From Melieria omissa (taxonomy: Eukaryota; Arthropoda; Insecta; Diptera; Ulidiidae): a stretch of DNA of 64,000 nt. Position 1 is the first letter of the stretch. Every line of letters begins with the position of its first letter. The notes beneath the pieces were generated by a model that saw nothing but the letters and a program-made list of their open reading frames with translations, was not told the origin of the DNA and searched no databases. Made by a program: the position numbers and the translations under genes. The DNA is taken from the NCBI GenBank assembly GCA_963971225.1, contig OZ020267.1, forward strand, positions 124,001-188,000, read 5' to 3'. Of this stretch, positions 22,386-33,100 are shown in pieces.

Positions 22386-23983
22386 CTCCTAAAATCCCTG
22401 CTCCAACAGGCGTAGATCACAGGATTCATGCATGAGTTAATCCAGCCTAGCCATGTTACGATAGCTGACACAATTTCCTCGTGCTCAATGCATTCCATAC
22501 AGAAGCCAGAAAGTAAATTTACCACAAAGAACGGTAGCCAGCACACAATAAAAACTCCCATTACAATGCCAAGAGTCTTGGCAGCCTTTTTCTCTTTCGC
22601 AAATTTGGCCAACTTGCGCGACAGCGAGAAGTTCTTCCCCATGTGTCGATGGCGCGCTAGGCCATTGTTGTGTAGCGCAGATAACGGTTCATCATCAGGC
22701 TCTTCTGGTGTTGAGGTTGTCGTCCCCGTCGCACTGTGATTATAATGTGATGAATGGTGATGCGAATGTGAATGATGTTGCGAGCCGCCGCCACCGCCGA
22801 TACTACCACCTCCACCAAGCGAACCGTGCATCGCCTGATGGTGCCCGCTTGTAGTCGGATCACGTGTTGTGCCGCCCCTGTGTATTCGCAACGTCAGCTG
22901 TAGCTCACCGGACGCCATCAGTACTTGTTTCGTACCAATCTTAAGAGATCGAGTCTGTATTACTGCTGCACGATAAATACGGCAATACGTAAAGACCATG
23001 ACTAGTAATGGTAGATAGAATGAAATGGTCGACGAGAACACCAGGTAACCAAGGTGCTCCGTAAATGTACATTTGTAGGCAGGCATCTCGCCATCACGCG
23101 CGGCCCGCCACCACACGATCGCCGGAAAGCTGATAGCGCTGGAGCATACCCATACCGCGCAAATTAACCCGGCTGCTCGTTTGACTGTCATGCGCATCGG
23201 ATATGAGAATGGGTCTGTAATAGCCCAATAACGATCGAGAGATATCACGCATAGGTTCAAAATAGAAGCGGTGCTGAAGAGCACATCCAACGAGCGCCAG
23301 ATATCGCACCAGTCAGTTCCGAAGAACCACGTGTTCTCAAGCACCTCGTACAAAGCTGAGAACGGCATCACAACCAAACCCACCAGGCAATCAGCGACAG
23401 CAAGACTGGTGATAAAGTAATTAGTTGCTGTGTGTAGGTAACGCTCGCGGATGACTGCCAATATTACCAGCGAATTGCCGAAAACTGTGGCAAACGAAAA
23501 GAGAAAGAGAAACGATAGTAGGCTGAGTCGATCATTCGAGAGCACGCCAAGGAATTCGTACAGCACGGGCTCGCGCGGTGTGCCAATCGCATTGTGTGGT
23601 AGCGTGGCATTAACAACGGAAGTGCTGGAGCTTGTGGGGTTAGCGCCAACGGATAGCTCGGTGCTGGTCAACAGCTGGTGCTGTTCGCTGCTATCCAAGA
23701 AACCGTTGAAATAGTCGAAAAGGTCGTCTGAAATGTTGAAGCTGGTGTAAAATGGTAACGACGGTGCCACCTGCGTCTGATTGTCATGTGGAAATGAGAA
23801 GACTGACCGCTGCTGTGTAAGTTGCTGTATTGAAGGCTCGAGCTCTGGTGCTGCCACCGTGAACTGGACCAACTCGGCGGTTGCATACTCCCAATAGAAG
23901 AGTGAGGTGTCAGCGCCAGCTGACGTGTTAAATGCCACACTGTTGTTTGCTTTCTTGCTACTGTAGTTGCTTGCATTATTCAT
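22386..23983 (-). CDS. Dop1R2: Dop1R2 first coding exon: dopamine receptor, N-terminus to TM7
   Basis: Encodes residues 1-532 plus two bases of Arg533 of a D1-like dopamine GPCR of the plasma membrane. The start is the ATG at 23983-23981 (MNNASNYSS), the first ATG after an in-frame TAA; the seven upstream open codons have no ATG. Seven N-glycosylation sequons lie in the roughly 150-residue extracellular N-terminus. TM1 about 153-178, TM2 187-214 (Asp198), TM3 with Cys226, amine-binding Asp233 and DRY 250-252, TM4 269-292 (Trp278), TM5 313-337 with catechol-binding Ser317, Ser318, Ser321 and Pro325, TM6 469-495 with CWLP 481-484, TM7 504-527 with NPVIY 520-524. The long third loop has a Gly/His-rich insert (about 387-422). 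The core is nearly identical to Drosophila Dop1R2 from memory; the N-terminus is longer, making 589 against about 540 residues. The donor is AG|GTGAGT. Confidence 0.98.
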
Positions 23984-24331
23984 TATCGGTGACGTGAAAT
24001 GCAAGCGTCTGTTTGGTATGCGCTTCTTTTACCTGCCGCTACAATGACAACAATAAGTTTTGCAACTTGTGACAAATTGGGAAAGTATTCATATGGGCCA
24101 ATCACATGCGCTTATATTATCACAGTCAGTTGGATCGTCCGTAATTTGACATTGTAGTATATGAAGACGAATGATGGCTGGGGGCCTTTGGATGACACGA
24201 TGTAAGCAGGTTACGTAATATAATTAACGAAATATATTCGTATATATATTGCTAGAGAAGAAAGAAAAGAAATAAAACACACATTTCATTTTTAAATCCC
24301 TCATTTAATGTACCCAACATGTTAAGTTTTA
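23984..24331. other. Immediate upstream region of the Dop1R2 start
   Basis: An in-frame TAA lies about 40 bp upstream of the ATG on the minus strand. A possible acceptor (ccaaacag, about 24013) would fit a 5' UTR intron, but I cannot identify upstream non-coding exons, a TATA box or an initiator with confidence. Confidence 0.4.
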
Positions 24332-25047
24332 GGGGGGTCGTCTACGTACAAAGTTTTAAAAAATGTTTTTTTTACATAATTTTCATTTGGAAGACGTGAG
24401 GAATGTTATTTCCAAAGGATTTGGGTAAACTCTTCACGGTTATTGAACTCTAGAGCATTGAGCACGCTCGCTCACGGTGTTTCCGCACGCTCCCTGTGTA
24501 CTTTAAACGCGTTTTCCCGAAAGTCGTATTTTTCTAACTTGCACGATTTTAAGAAAAGTTTTACACGCATCGATTCGATTTCTTTTTTTACTTGCTCAGA
24601 AAACATGTCGCTATGAGTAGACACGAGTTTTTGACAAAATATTGGTTTTTTTTTATTATAACAGGCAATAAACATTTGAAAAAAGGGAAAAAATAACTTT
24701 TTTTTTCAAAAATGTCCACCATTTCGAGAGTTTTGAATTTTACAAAAAGCTCGTGTCTAAGTATAGCTGATGTAATATCAATTGTAGATTTTTTTCATTT
24801 TTTGTTGTAGGTTACGTGGTTGGCCCAAAATCGTGCAGGGAAATTTATATCAAAATTCTGATGAGGGCAGGTTCAAGGTCATCCCGCACTCGAATATGTA
24901 GAAATATAATTTTTAAGATCTTGCCTCTTAAAAGATTACGATTAAATAAACAAAAAACAAGAAAAAGTGAGTGAATATCTTTTTCGTTCCTTCGTAATAA
25001 ATTTTGAAAAAAGGCTCGAAAATCGGGCCGCTACGTAGACGACCACC
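24332..25047. mobile_element. Non-autonomous inverted-repeat element, probably TTAA-type, second family
   Basis: The left end GGGGGGTCGTCTACGTA and the right end, read inward, GGTGGTCGTCTACGTAG are inverted repeats. The right flank is TTAA (25048-25051) and the left flank TTTA, one substitution from TTAA. It is about 716 bp and AT-rich; the minus-strand frame 24675-24472 is not recognised. Length and end layout resemble the elements at 13.3 and 62.1 kb, but the sequence differs. It sits about 350 bp upstream of the Dop1R2 start. Confidence 0.65.
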
Positions 25048-25773
25048 TTAACTTTTAAATAGAGCTTGTGAGACCATTAAAAATTAACTGTCGTATCTGT
25101 ACATAAATACTTTAAATTTTTCATCTTTTACTGGAGGCATTTTATCTATATACCTATATTCCCTTAATTGTTTTAAAGCAAATTGGGATACGGATAAAAT
25201 ATACAATATTTTACCTTAGTTGTAAGCATTAACAACATACATATTTCTGTAAATGCGTGCACATGTTTTATTCCATGAAAGAACATCTTCTAAAACAGCG
25301 GTGTCCGACGAAATAATTTATTAAGCCATTCTTCTACCTTAATGATGATCACAACATCATTCTCGGAAAGACAAAAAATTCTTCGACATAAAAGAACTTT
25401 ATGATCTCGTATACACTTGCGACTGGAATAGAATGCATATGCTTTGTGCGCTGCAATCTGGAAAAAGCAGGATAAGGGTTACCAAATGAGTGCTGAAGCG
25501 GAAAGTAGGAAATTTTCTATTATGTAGCGGTACAACTCACTGACAGCCGACGATTCAGTTGCTCGAAATATTGTCTTTTATACGCTGTAGTGTATCATGG
25601 TAGGTAAAAAAGGTAGAAAGTTGGATAGCCTTGTCCGAAATTCTTTGTTTACGTACGCCAATTTTTGTGGCTCAAAAATCGAAAAAAATGTTTATGACTT
25701 ATTTTTGAAGTACATACTTTTAACAATTTTTCTGCAAAAGTTCATCGAGATCGGGGCACTAGAACCTAAGATA

Positions 25774-25877
25774 CGGCCGTTCATAGCGCGCAGTTTCCGG
25801 AACTCAAGTATCTTGCCACAACTTTCGGCCGTTCATAGCGCGCAGTTTCCGGAACTCAAGTATCTTGCCGCAACTTT
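25774..25877. repeat. Two-copy tandem repeat, 52-bp period
   Basis: The block starting cggccgttcatagcgcgcag at 25774 repeats at 25826 and ends '..gccgcaacttt' at 25877. The copies differ by only about one base (gccAcaac / gccGcaac). It is G+C-richer than its surroundings. A recent duplication inside a region of transposon-like text. Confidence 0.92.
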
Positions 25878-26409
25878 AAACGCGATTATCTCGGAATCGT
25901 ATTTTTGAAAAAGTGCCATCGCGGTGAGCACGATATCCCGCTAACCACTACATAGATTAATTTGACATTTTGAGGGGTTCTTTGTACATACAATAGCTAA
26001 TTCGTGAACGAAGGAATTTTTTTTTCGGCAAATTCTTCTATTTTTTTTTGGCAAAAAACTCAATTTTTCGACCTTAAAAATCGACATTTTTGGAAAAAAT
26101 AGCACTGTAACTGTACAATTTTTTTTTGTAAAATCCTTCGTTCACGAACAAGGTAACACTATGTACTAACGTAGTTTTTTTTTCAGCTGAGCCGTTACCT
26201 CGATTTAATGCTCACCATCAACCACTGCTAACAAAAGGAGTTCTACGGCAAGGACTGTAACTTCCCCAATTTTTCGAATTTTCGCTTGAAATTTTATATA
26301 AATTCACATAAGGACATGTACTTTTATAAACTTTGTATTGCATTTGAATAAAGCTATGGTAACATGTTTAAAAAATAAATTAAAACCCTGTATTTCCCTA
26401 CAGAAAAAG

Positions 26410-26500
26410 GTATATAACCCCTTAAGGCATCATTGCGTTAAGGATGCTAGCATGTTTCTTTAAAATGTGCTGCTCAAAATAGTACTTATGAACCTAAGCG
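26410..26500. repeat. Partial copy of the 'GTGGTCAAAAG' MITE family
   Basis: 'cattgcgttaaggatgctag' then 'catgtttctt' parallels the interior of the 20.4-kb copy, and 'cctaagcgatta' parallels its right end. The terminal gtggtcaaaag is missing, so the copy is partial or decayed. Confidence 0.5.
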
Positions 26501-28101
26501 ATTATTTTACTAATTGCAAAGTAGTATATGCAAAGTAGTAGTAGAAAAGTGTATGCTTGAACAATATTTTATTTAACTTAAATAATGTGAATAATGTTTG
26601 TTCTGCAGTTATAATCGATTATTTCTAAAATTTAATTTTTTATTTCCATTGCAACTGCACTGCGCAAAAACATTAATTGCTTAGCTGTTCGAAGGACAGT
26701 TAGGAAAAGCTATAAGAATTAATGTACTCCAAGCGCACTAAAAGTATTCCACCGCAGCTTAAATTTGCAGCTTCCATAAAAGCCCTCTACACTTAAACAG
26801 TTTACGTATTTATATCCATACTTTTTCAAAAATGTTTTCCCGCAAAGTAACGTACATATCGTTCTTTTCTACAACTAAAATGCAAGTGCGTATTGATCGC
26901 GGTCATGTCTTACTAAGTATACCTTAAGGTTTCTTCAAATTGTTTGTATACATTGAAACTCCATGTATGTCAAGAGTCAACCAAACTAAAAACTTTGCAA
27001 CCGTTTAGCCTATAGAGATGCCACAGCATATGTATGGATTTTCTTTTTCAAAACTATTAACAGTTTAAATCCGTGCTGTTTTGGTGACACAAATTTGAAC
27101 TCTGCGTAATACTTCGGTATCACTGATAAGCAACCCGTACTAATAGAGCAGCCGCATTCTTTAGACCATTCTAAAGATTTTTGCAATTCGACTCACTGTG
27201 GCTTTTAGATAATTTTGTTGTATTAATTGAGTTATTGTTGAATTGTTCTGTTTGATATCATTGAAGCTCATACCAACTCATACAAAATAAGTAAGTCAAA
27301 GTGGTTAGTTTGTAGTACTGCTACCATTGATTTGTCAATGAGTCAGATGTCCTTTAGCGGCTAAGTAGCGCTTTATTATTCCTTTTGCCATTGATTTTTC
27401 TGCATTTTTAAATAAAACCACTCACTGCAGATAGACGATGGTAAGTTTTGTCACTTCGTAATTGTAATAGATTAAATTGTGGACAATGTGTTATTTAAGA
27501 AACAAACATGTTTCGTTACATCTGTTCTTTCACAGAAAAGGCCGGCTATTTGTGAATGCCTTATTTTCAAAAATTCCTTAAGTTCGAAAATACTAAATTG
27601 CAGCACTGCTTACCCACTCAATGTTATGGAATTACAACAAAATGTGTGTTTATCACCCATTTAAAAATATACATAAGTTTTTACATTTTTCACTATTTAA
27701 TTTGCATTTTTTCTTTTGATATAACAGTAATTGTTTCACGCTTCCCATAAAAAAACAAAAATTAGGACTTCAACACTTCCATACTACATAATATGTAATA
27801 CATTTTCATTATATATACACACAAAATATTGTATTATTCGTTTTTCTCCACTTCTTTAAATTTTTTCACATTACTTATAAATTTTAGTAACTTCATGGGC
27901 TTCGTTATTAGCAGCACCATTTCTAAATCTTATCAATACATCAATTTGGTGTGCACACACGTTTATTTCCGGTTTATATCAGACACTAAATTATTTCCCC
28001 ATAATTTTCCTTCAGTATATTTTTATTTTAGGAGAGAATTTATTCCGAAGTTACGAAGGAATAAATATTCAACGGACGTTGCGTAATTGCCGTTCTGAAG
28101 C

Positions 28102-28461
28102 TCAGCGCGTTTTGAATGAAACTGAGCAGGCAGCGAAAACCAAAATTGGCATCAGCTGCACGCTCTCATGTGGCGACAGGATGTAAATCGTTTCGCCTTG
28201 TGCGAGGTATAACACCAACGAGGACGATGATGGCCACATGACCTCCAAGAACCTACCATCACAGACCATGCAGAGGTGAACTAACCTGCCGTTTTAGCGC
28301 CATAAATGATACGGTTGAAGCAGCCGTTCTACATATATTCCACCAACATTGTCTAGCTGTGTAAACCACTCGTACCAACGCAAGGATTTTAACGGGGTGT
28401 TTCGATGGAATCAGCTATTCAGCGTGAGCAACGTACTAAATGGTTCAAAAACTCTGCGCAT
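28102..28461 (-). pseudogene. Possible broken coding relic, unrecognised
   Basis: One minus-strand frame runs 120 codons from an ATG at 28461 to a TGA at 28104-28102, interrupted only by TGA at codon 17 and TAA at codon 56. The pieces look protein-like: 'RWYEWFTQLDNVGGIYVERL' in the middle and a final 60-codon segment with FLEVMWPSSSSLVLYL and 'ETIYILSPHESVQLMPILVF'. Third positions of the last segment are mostly G or C, unlike the AT-rich surroundings. I do not recognise the family. Alternatives: a real last exon starting at an acceptor (cggcag, AG ending 28286) with the upstream part being intron, or chance; the plus strand also has a 38-codon frame here. Confidence 0.35.
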
Positions 28462-28464
28462 GCT

Positions 28465-29823
28465 CAGGATTTTAGTACACTGTCAAAGAATTATTAATTT
28501 TATAACATACTCTCAAACGGAAACGTTTGTTCTCACAGCATGCGCTGAGAGTATACATGTATGTATGTACTTATATTTTGGCGGTGATACACGAGATGAG
28601 CCCAAATCAAACTAAACAAAGGATTTGGCTATTCTTACTGATGAAGATGTCTGTTGGCTTCAAATTACAAAAATCCATTCGTACATACATATATATTGGA
28701 CATACATACATATGAATATCATGTACACAAGTGATTTGTGACGTACATGGTTGCGTGCAAATGTTTGAGGGTTTGAATGTTAGCGCTAATATATCAACTA
28801 CGTCTTCCGAGTTGGCATTAAAAACGCTAACCCAGGTTGTGGTTATCTCACGAGACTCAATGGAGGATTTAACATGTTACTTCCGTTTGACACGATTCGC
28901 TTGATATTTGTAAATACAAATGTGACAGTCAAAGCAGTAAGCAAATGAATCAGAATAGCAGACGGTTCCGTAAAGGCTCGCAGCCCAACGCATAAACCAG
29001 TCGAACCACAACTGCGGCACATTTAATTCACAATAGCTGATGAAATTTCGACGGAGTTGCCATGTTGAAACACTTAGATTCAGCATAAATGCACCATTTA
29101 TTACATGCATTTAAATGTTGATTTACACGCATGCGTTTACATATACATTTGTACATAAGTATACAAAATGCCTTGCAACAAATTTAAAGAGTGCAAGACC
29201 TCACTTCAATCACTCATATGTAAGTTTTAAACAAGTCTGTCTGAAATGCATCCTTACCATAATTCATGTATGCTATTCACAATAACAGTGCAAAATGGCA
29301 GTTTGCCACGGCAGCCAACCTTTGCATTACAAACTACAGTTTTCTCTGGTTACATGCACCAATTGCATATGCTCATGTAAGGATTCATATAAAAATTACA
29401 ATATTAGCCCCAACATTTTGAAACCAATCAACATTTATATAAGTCAATAGTGAACTAGGCAGTTTTAAAAGTGGATCCATGTTCTACGCATAAAGCGGTC
29501 TTCGCTTCTATGCACCGCGTTATAACACCTAACACTAATGGATTTACTCGAGGAATACTGTAGATGTGTTGCTGCAGAAAGGTTTAATTTTCATCCACAT
29601 GTTTTACAGTCTCGTGTGTGGAATTCACAATTCACAGATACGTATTCGACAAAACATCACATATATATGACTAACCACATGTATACTCGCAAGTGTGTTG
29701 CGGCGTGTGAGCTGTACACATGTGGTTCGGTACTTAGTGCCTGGGAGACAGCGCGGGCAAACATTAAGAATGTTCGAGATTACTGTCGTAGAGTAATAGG
29801 CAGGAAGAAAGGGAGAAGAAATA
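28465..29823. other. Non-coding stretch, nothing recognised
   Basis: Open frames at 28877-29110 (minus, 77 codons) and 29538-29828 (plus, 96 codons) have no recognisable family and no supporting splice or codon signal. Several TATG/CATA-type short repeats occur. Confidence 0.45.
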
Positions 29824-30040
29824 TATGACTAAAGGCGGTGAAGAAGGGGGGGTGGAGGGAAGAAAGTCCAGAGCAGGAGATAGGGTAGGAAAGATAGGTA
29901 AGGGGGAGGAGAAGGTAGATAAGAAGAGAGGTAGGTAGGGGAGGTGGGAAGGAAGTAAGGAAGGTAAGGAGAGGAGAGAGTTAAGAAGAGAGGTAGGAAG
30001 AAATAGGGGGAGGAGGTAGGGCAGGAAGAAAGGCAGGCGA
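29824..30040. repeat. Polypurine (GA-rich) tract
   Basis: About 215 bp of plus strand that is almost only A and G with scattered T and few C, built from degenerate 'agaggtaggaag' / 'ggtaggtaggggagg' units. Long purine mirror tracts can form triplex structures. Its 3' part is the left arm of the palindrome at 29986-30114. Confidence 0.85.
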
Positions 30041-30114
30041 GGCGTGCCGCCGGCACGCGTCGCCTGCCTTTCTTCCTGCCCTACCTCCTCCCCCTATTTC
30101 TTCCTACCTCTCTT
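29986..30114. repeat. Near-perfect 129-bp palindrome at the satellite edge
   Basis: The arms 29986-30049 and 30051-30114 are inverted complements around a single central C at 30050, with one mismatch (30041/30059). The arm runs from agagaggtaggaag to a G+C-rich centre (gcgtgccg/cggcacgc). The palindrome ends only about 12-15 bp before the satellite array begins. Confidence 0.95.
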
Positions 30115-30125
30115 TCTCCAAAAAT

Positions 30126-33100
30126 GCTAAAGACTCCAGCTACGTTTTAAGGGTATTATTTTTTCGATAAACCTATAAATTGATATTTTACAAGCATTTT
30201 ATCGATTTTGCAGTAGGCAGCCATTTAATGTCACTCTTGCGCATCGATTTGTTCATGATTGCCGAATAGTAATGGAATTATTGATATCATTTGATAAAGC
30301 TGCAATCTCTAGCTACATTTTAAGGGATTTTTTATTAAGGTAACCATACGCGTTTGGATTCTGTAAGCATTTTAGTGGTGAGTGGGTATTTTGTAATAGG
30401 CAGTTTTTCAATGTTATCCTTGCGCATCGATATGCTCATTATTCCTGAAGGATAATGAAAAGTTAGGGACCAATATATAAAGCTTAAGACTCTAGCTAAA
30501 TTTTAAGGGGTCAATTATTAATATGCACTTATGCATTTGGTGTTGACAAGCATTTTAGTGGTTGCGCACAAGTTGCAATTTGGTCAAAGTCACCGTTCCA
30601 TATCGATTTGCTTTCGCATCTCAAGGGATAGCAGGATGATTGATACCATTATGGTAAGCTTAAGAGACTAGCTAAATAATAAGATATAATTTATTCAAAT
30701 CCGATTATCCGTCAAGATTTAACAGCCATAATTCCGATCAATTTTGAACAATTTTTAACTAATCACCATATTGTGGATGCCAACCTTGGCCATTTATTTA
30801 TGTCATGTTACCGGTGGGATATTTTTGGTATTTACCCCATTGTTGAAAGGTGGTAACACTAGCTTAATTTTTACACCATTTTGATTATGATGACCATGCG
30901 CATTTAGATTCCACAAGCATTTCATTGGTTATGCAGATGTATCATGTGATCGATATCACTTTTCCACAACGATATACTCCTGCATCCTTTTAGATAGCGA
31001 GAAGATTGACACCATTTATGAAAGCTGAAGACTCCAGCTACGTTTTAAGGGTATTATTTTTTCGATAAACCTATAAATTGATATTTTACAAGCATTTTAT
31101 CGATTTTGCAGTAGGCAGCCATTTAATGTCACTCTTGCGCATCGATTTGTTCATGATTGCCGAATAGTAATGGAATTATTGATATCATTTGATAAAGCTG
31201 CAATCTCTAGCTACATTTTAAGGGATTTTTTATTAAGGTAACCATACGCGTTTGGATTCTGTAAGCATTTTAGTGGTGAGTGGGTATTTTGTAATAGGCA
31301 GTTTTTCAATGTTATCCTTGCGCATCGATATGCTCATTATTCCTGAAGGATAATGAAAAGTTAGGGACCAATATATAAAGCTTAAGACTCTAGCTAAATT
31401 TTAAGGGGTCAATTATTAATATGCACTTATGCATTTGGTGTTGACAAGCATTTTAGTGGTTGCGCACAAGTTGCAATTTGGTCAAAGTCACCGTTCCATA
31501 TCGATTTGCTTTCGCATCTCAAGGGATAGCAGGATGATTGATACCATTATGGTAAGCTTAAGAGACTAGCTAAATAATAAGATATAATTTATTCAAATCC
31601 GATTATCCGTCAAGATTTAACAGCCATAATTCCGATCAATTTTGAACAATTTTTAACTAATCACCATATTGTGGATGCCAACCTTGGCCATTTATTTATG
31701 TCATGTTACCGGTGGGATATTTTTGGTATTTACCCCATTGTTGAAAGGTGGTAACACTAGCTTAATTTTTACACCATTTTGATTATGATGACCATGCGCA
31801 TTTAGATTCCACAAGCATTTCATTGGTTATGCAGATGTATCATGTGATCGATATCACTTTTCCACAACGATATACTCCTGCATCCTTTTAGATAGCGAGA
31901 AGATTGACACCATTTATGAAAGCTGAAGACTCCAGCTACGTTTTAAGGGTATTATTTTTTCGATAAACCTATAAATTGATATTTTACAAGCATTTTATCG
32001 ATTTTGCAGTAGGCAGCCATTTAATGTCACTCTTGCGCATCGATTTGTTCATGATTGCCGAATAGTAATGGAATTATTGATATCATTTGATAAAGCTGCA
32101 ATCTCTAGCTACATTTTAAGGGATTTTTTATTAAGGTAACCATACGCGTTTGGATTCTGTAAGCATTTTAGTGGTGAGTGGGTATTTTGTAATAGGCAGT
32201 TTTTCAATGTTATCCTTGCGCATCGATATGCTCATTATTCCTGAAGGATAATGAAAAGTTAGGGACCAATATATAAAGCTTAAGACTCTAGCTAAATTTT
32301 AAGGGGTCAATTATTAATATGCACTTATGCATTTGGTGTTGACAAGCATTTTAGTGGTTGCGCACAAGTTGCAATTTGGTCAAAGTCACCGTTCCATATC
32401 GATTTGCTTTCGCATCTCAAGGGATAGCAGGATGATTGATACCATTATGGTAAGCTTAAGAGACTAGCTAAATAATAAGATATAATTTATTCAAATCCGA
32501 TTATCCGTCAAGATTTAACAGCCATAATTCCGATCAATTTTGAACAATTTTTAACTAATCACCATATTGTGGATGCCAACCTTGGCCATTTATTTATGTC
32601 ATGTTACCGGTGGGATATTTTTGGTATTTACCCCATTGTTGAAAGGTGGTAACACTAGCTTAATTTTTACACCATTTTGATTATGATGACCATGCGCATT
32701 TAGATTCCACAAGCATTTCATTGGTTATGCAGATGTATCATGTGATCGATATCACTTTTCCACAACGATATACTCCTGCATCCTTTTAGATAGCGAGAAG
32801 ATTGACACCATTTATGAAAGCTGAAGACTCCAGCTACGTTTTAAGGGTATTATTTTTTCGATAAACCTATAAATTGATATTTTACAAGCATTTTATCGAT
32901 TTTGCAGTAGGCAGCCATTTAATGTCACTCTTGCGCATCGATTTGTTCATGATTGCCGAATAGTAATGGAATTATTGATATCATTTGATAAAGCTGCAAT
33001 CTCTAGCTACATTTTAAGGGATTTTTTATTAAGGTAACCATACGCGTTTGGATTCTGTAAGCATTTTAGTGGTGAGTGGGTATTTTGTAATAGGCAGTTT

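Larger units (their letters stand above)
25052..28101. other. Non-coding stretch upstream of Dop1R2
   Basis: It contains the 52-bp tandem duplication (25774-25877) and a partial MITE copy (26410-26500). Otherwise it holds AT-rich DNA with short open frames only. The frame 25597-25908 (plus) spans the tandem duplication and looks non-coding. Undiscovered 5' UTR exons of Dop1R2 could lie here. Confidence 0.45.

Noticed and set aside
24002..24004. Dop1R2 start at a TTG giving seven extra residues
   Set aside because: TTG is not a normal start in animals; the first ATG after the in-frame stop is at 23983.
28877..29110. 77-codon minus-strand frame rich in aromatic and Cys residues
   Set aside because: No family match from memory, no convincing splice sites; could not be supported.
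29538..29828. 96-codon plus-strand open frame before the purine tract
   Set aside because: No recognisable domain, no codon bias, and its end runs into the low-complexity GA tract.
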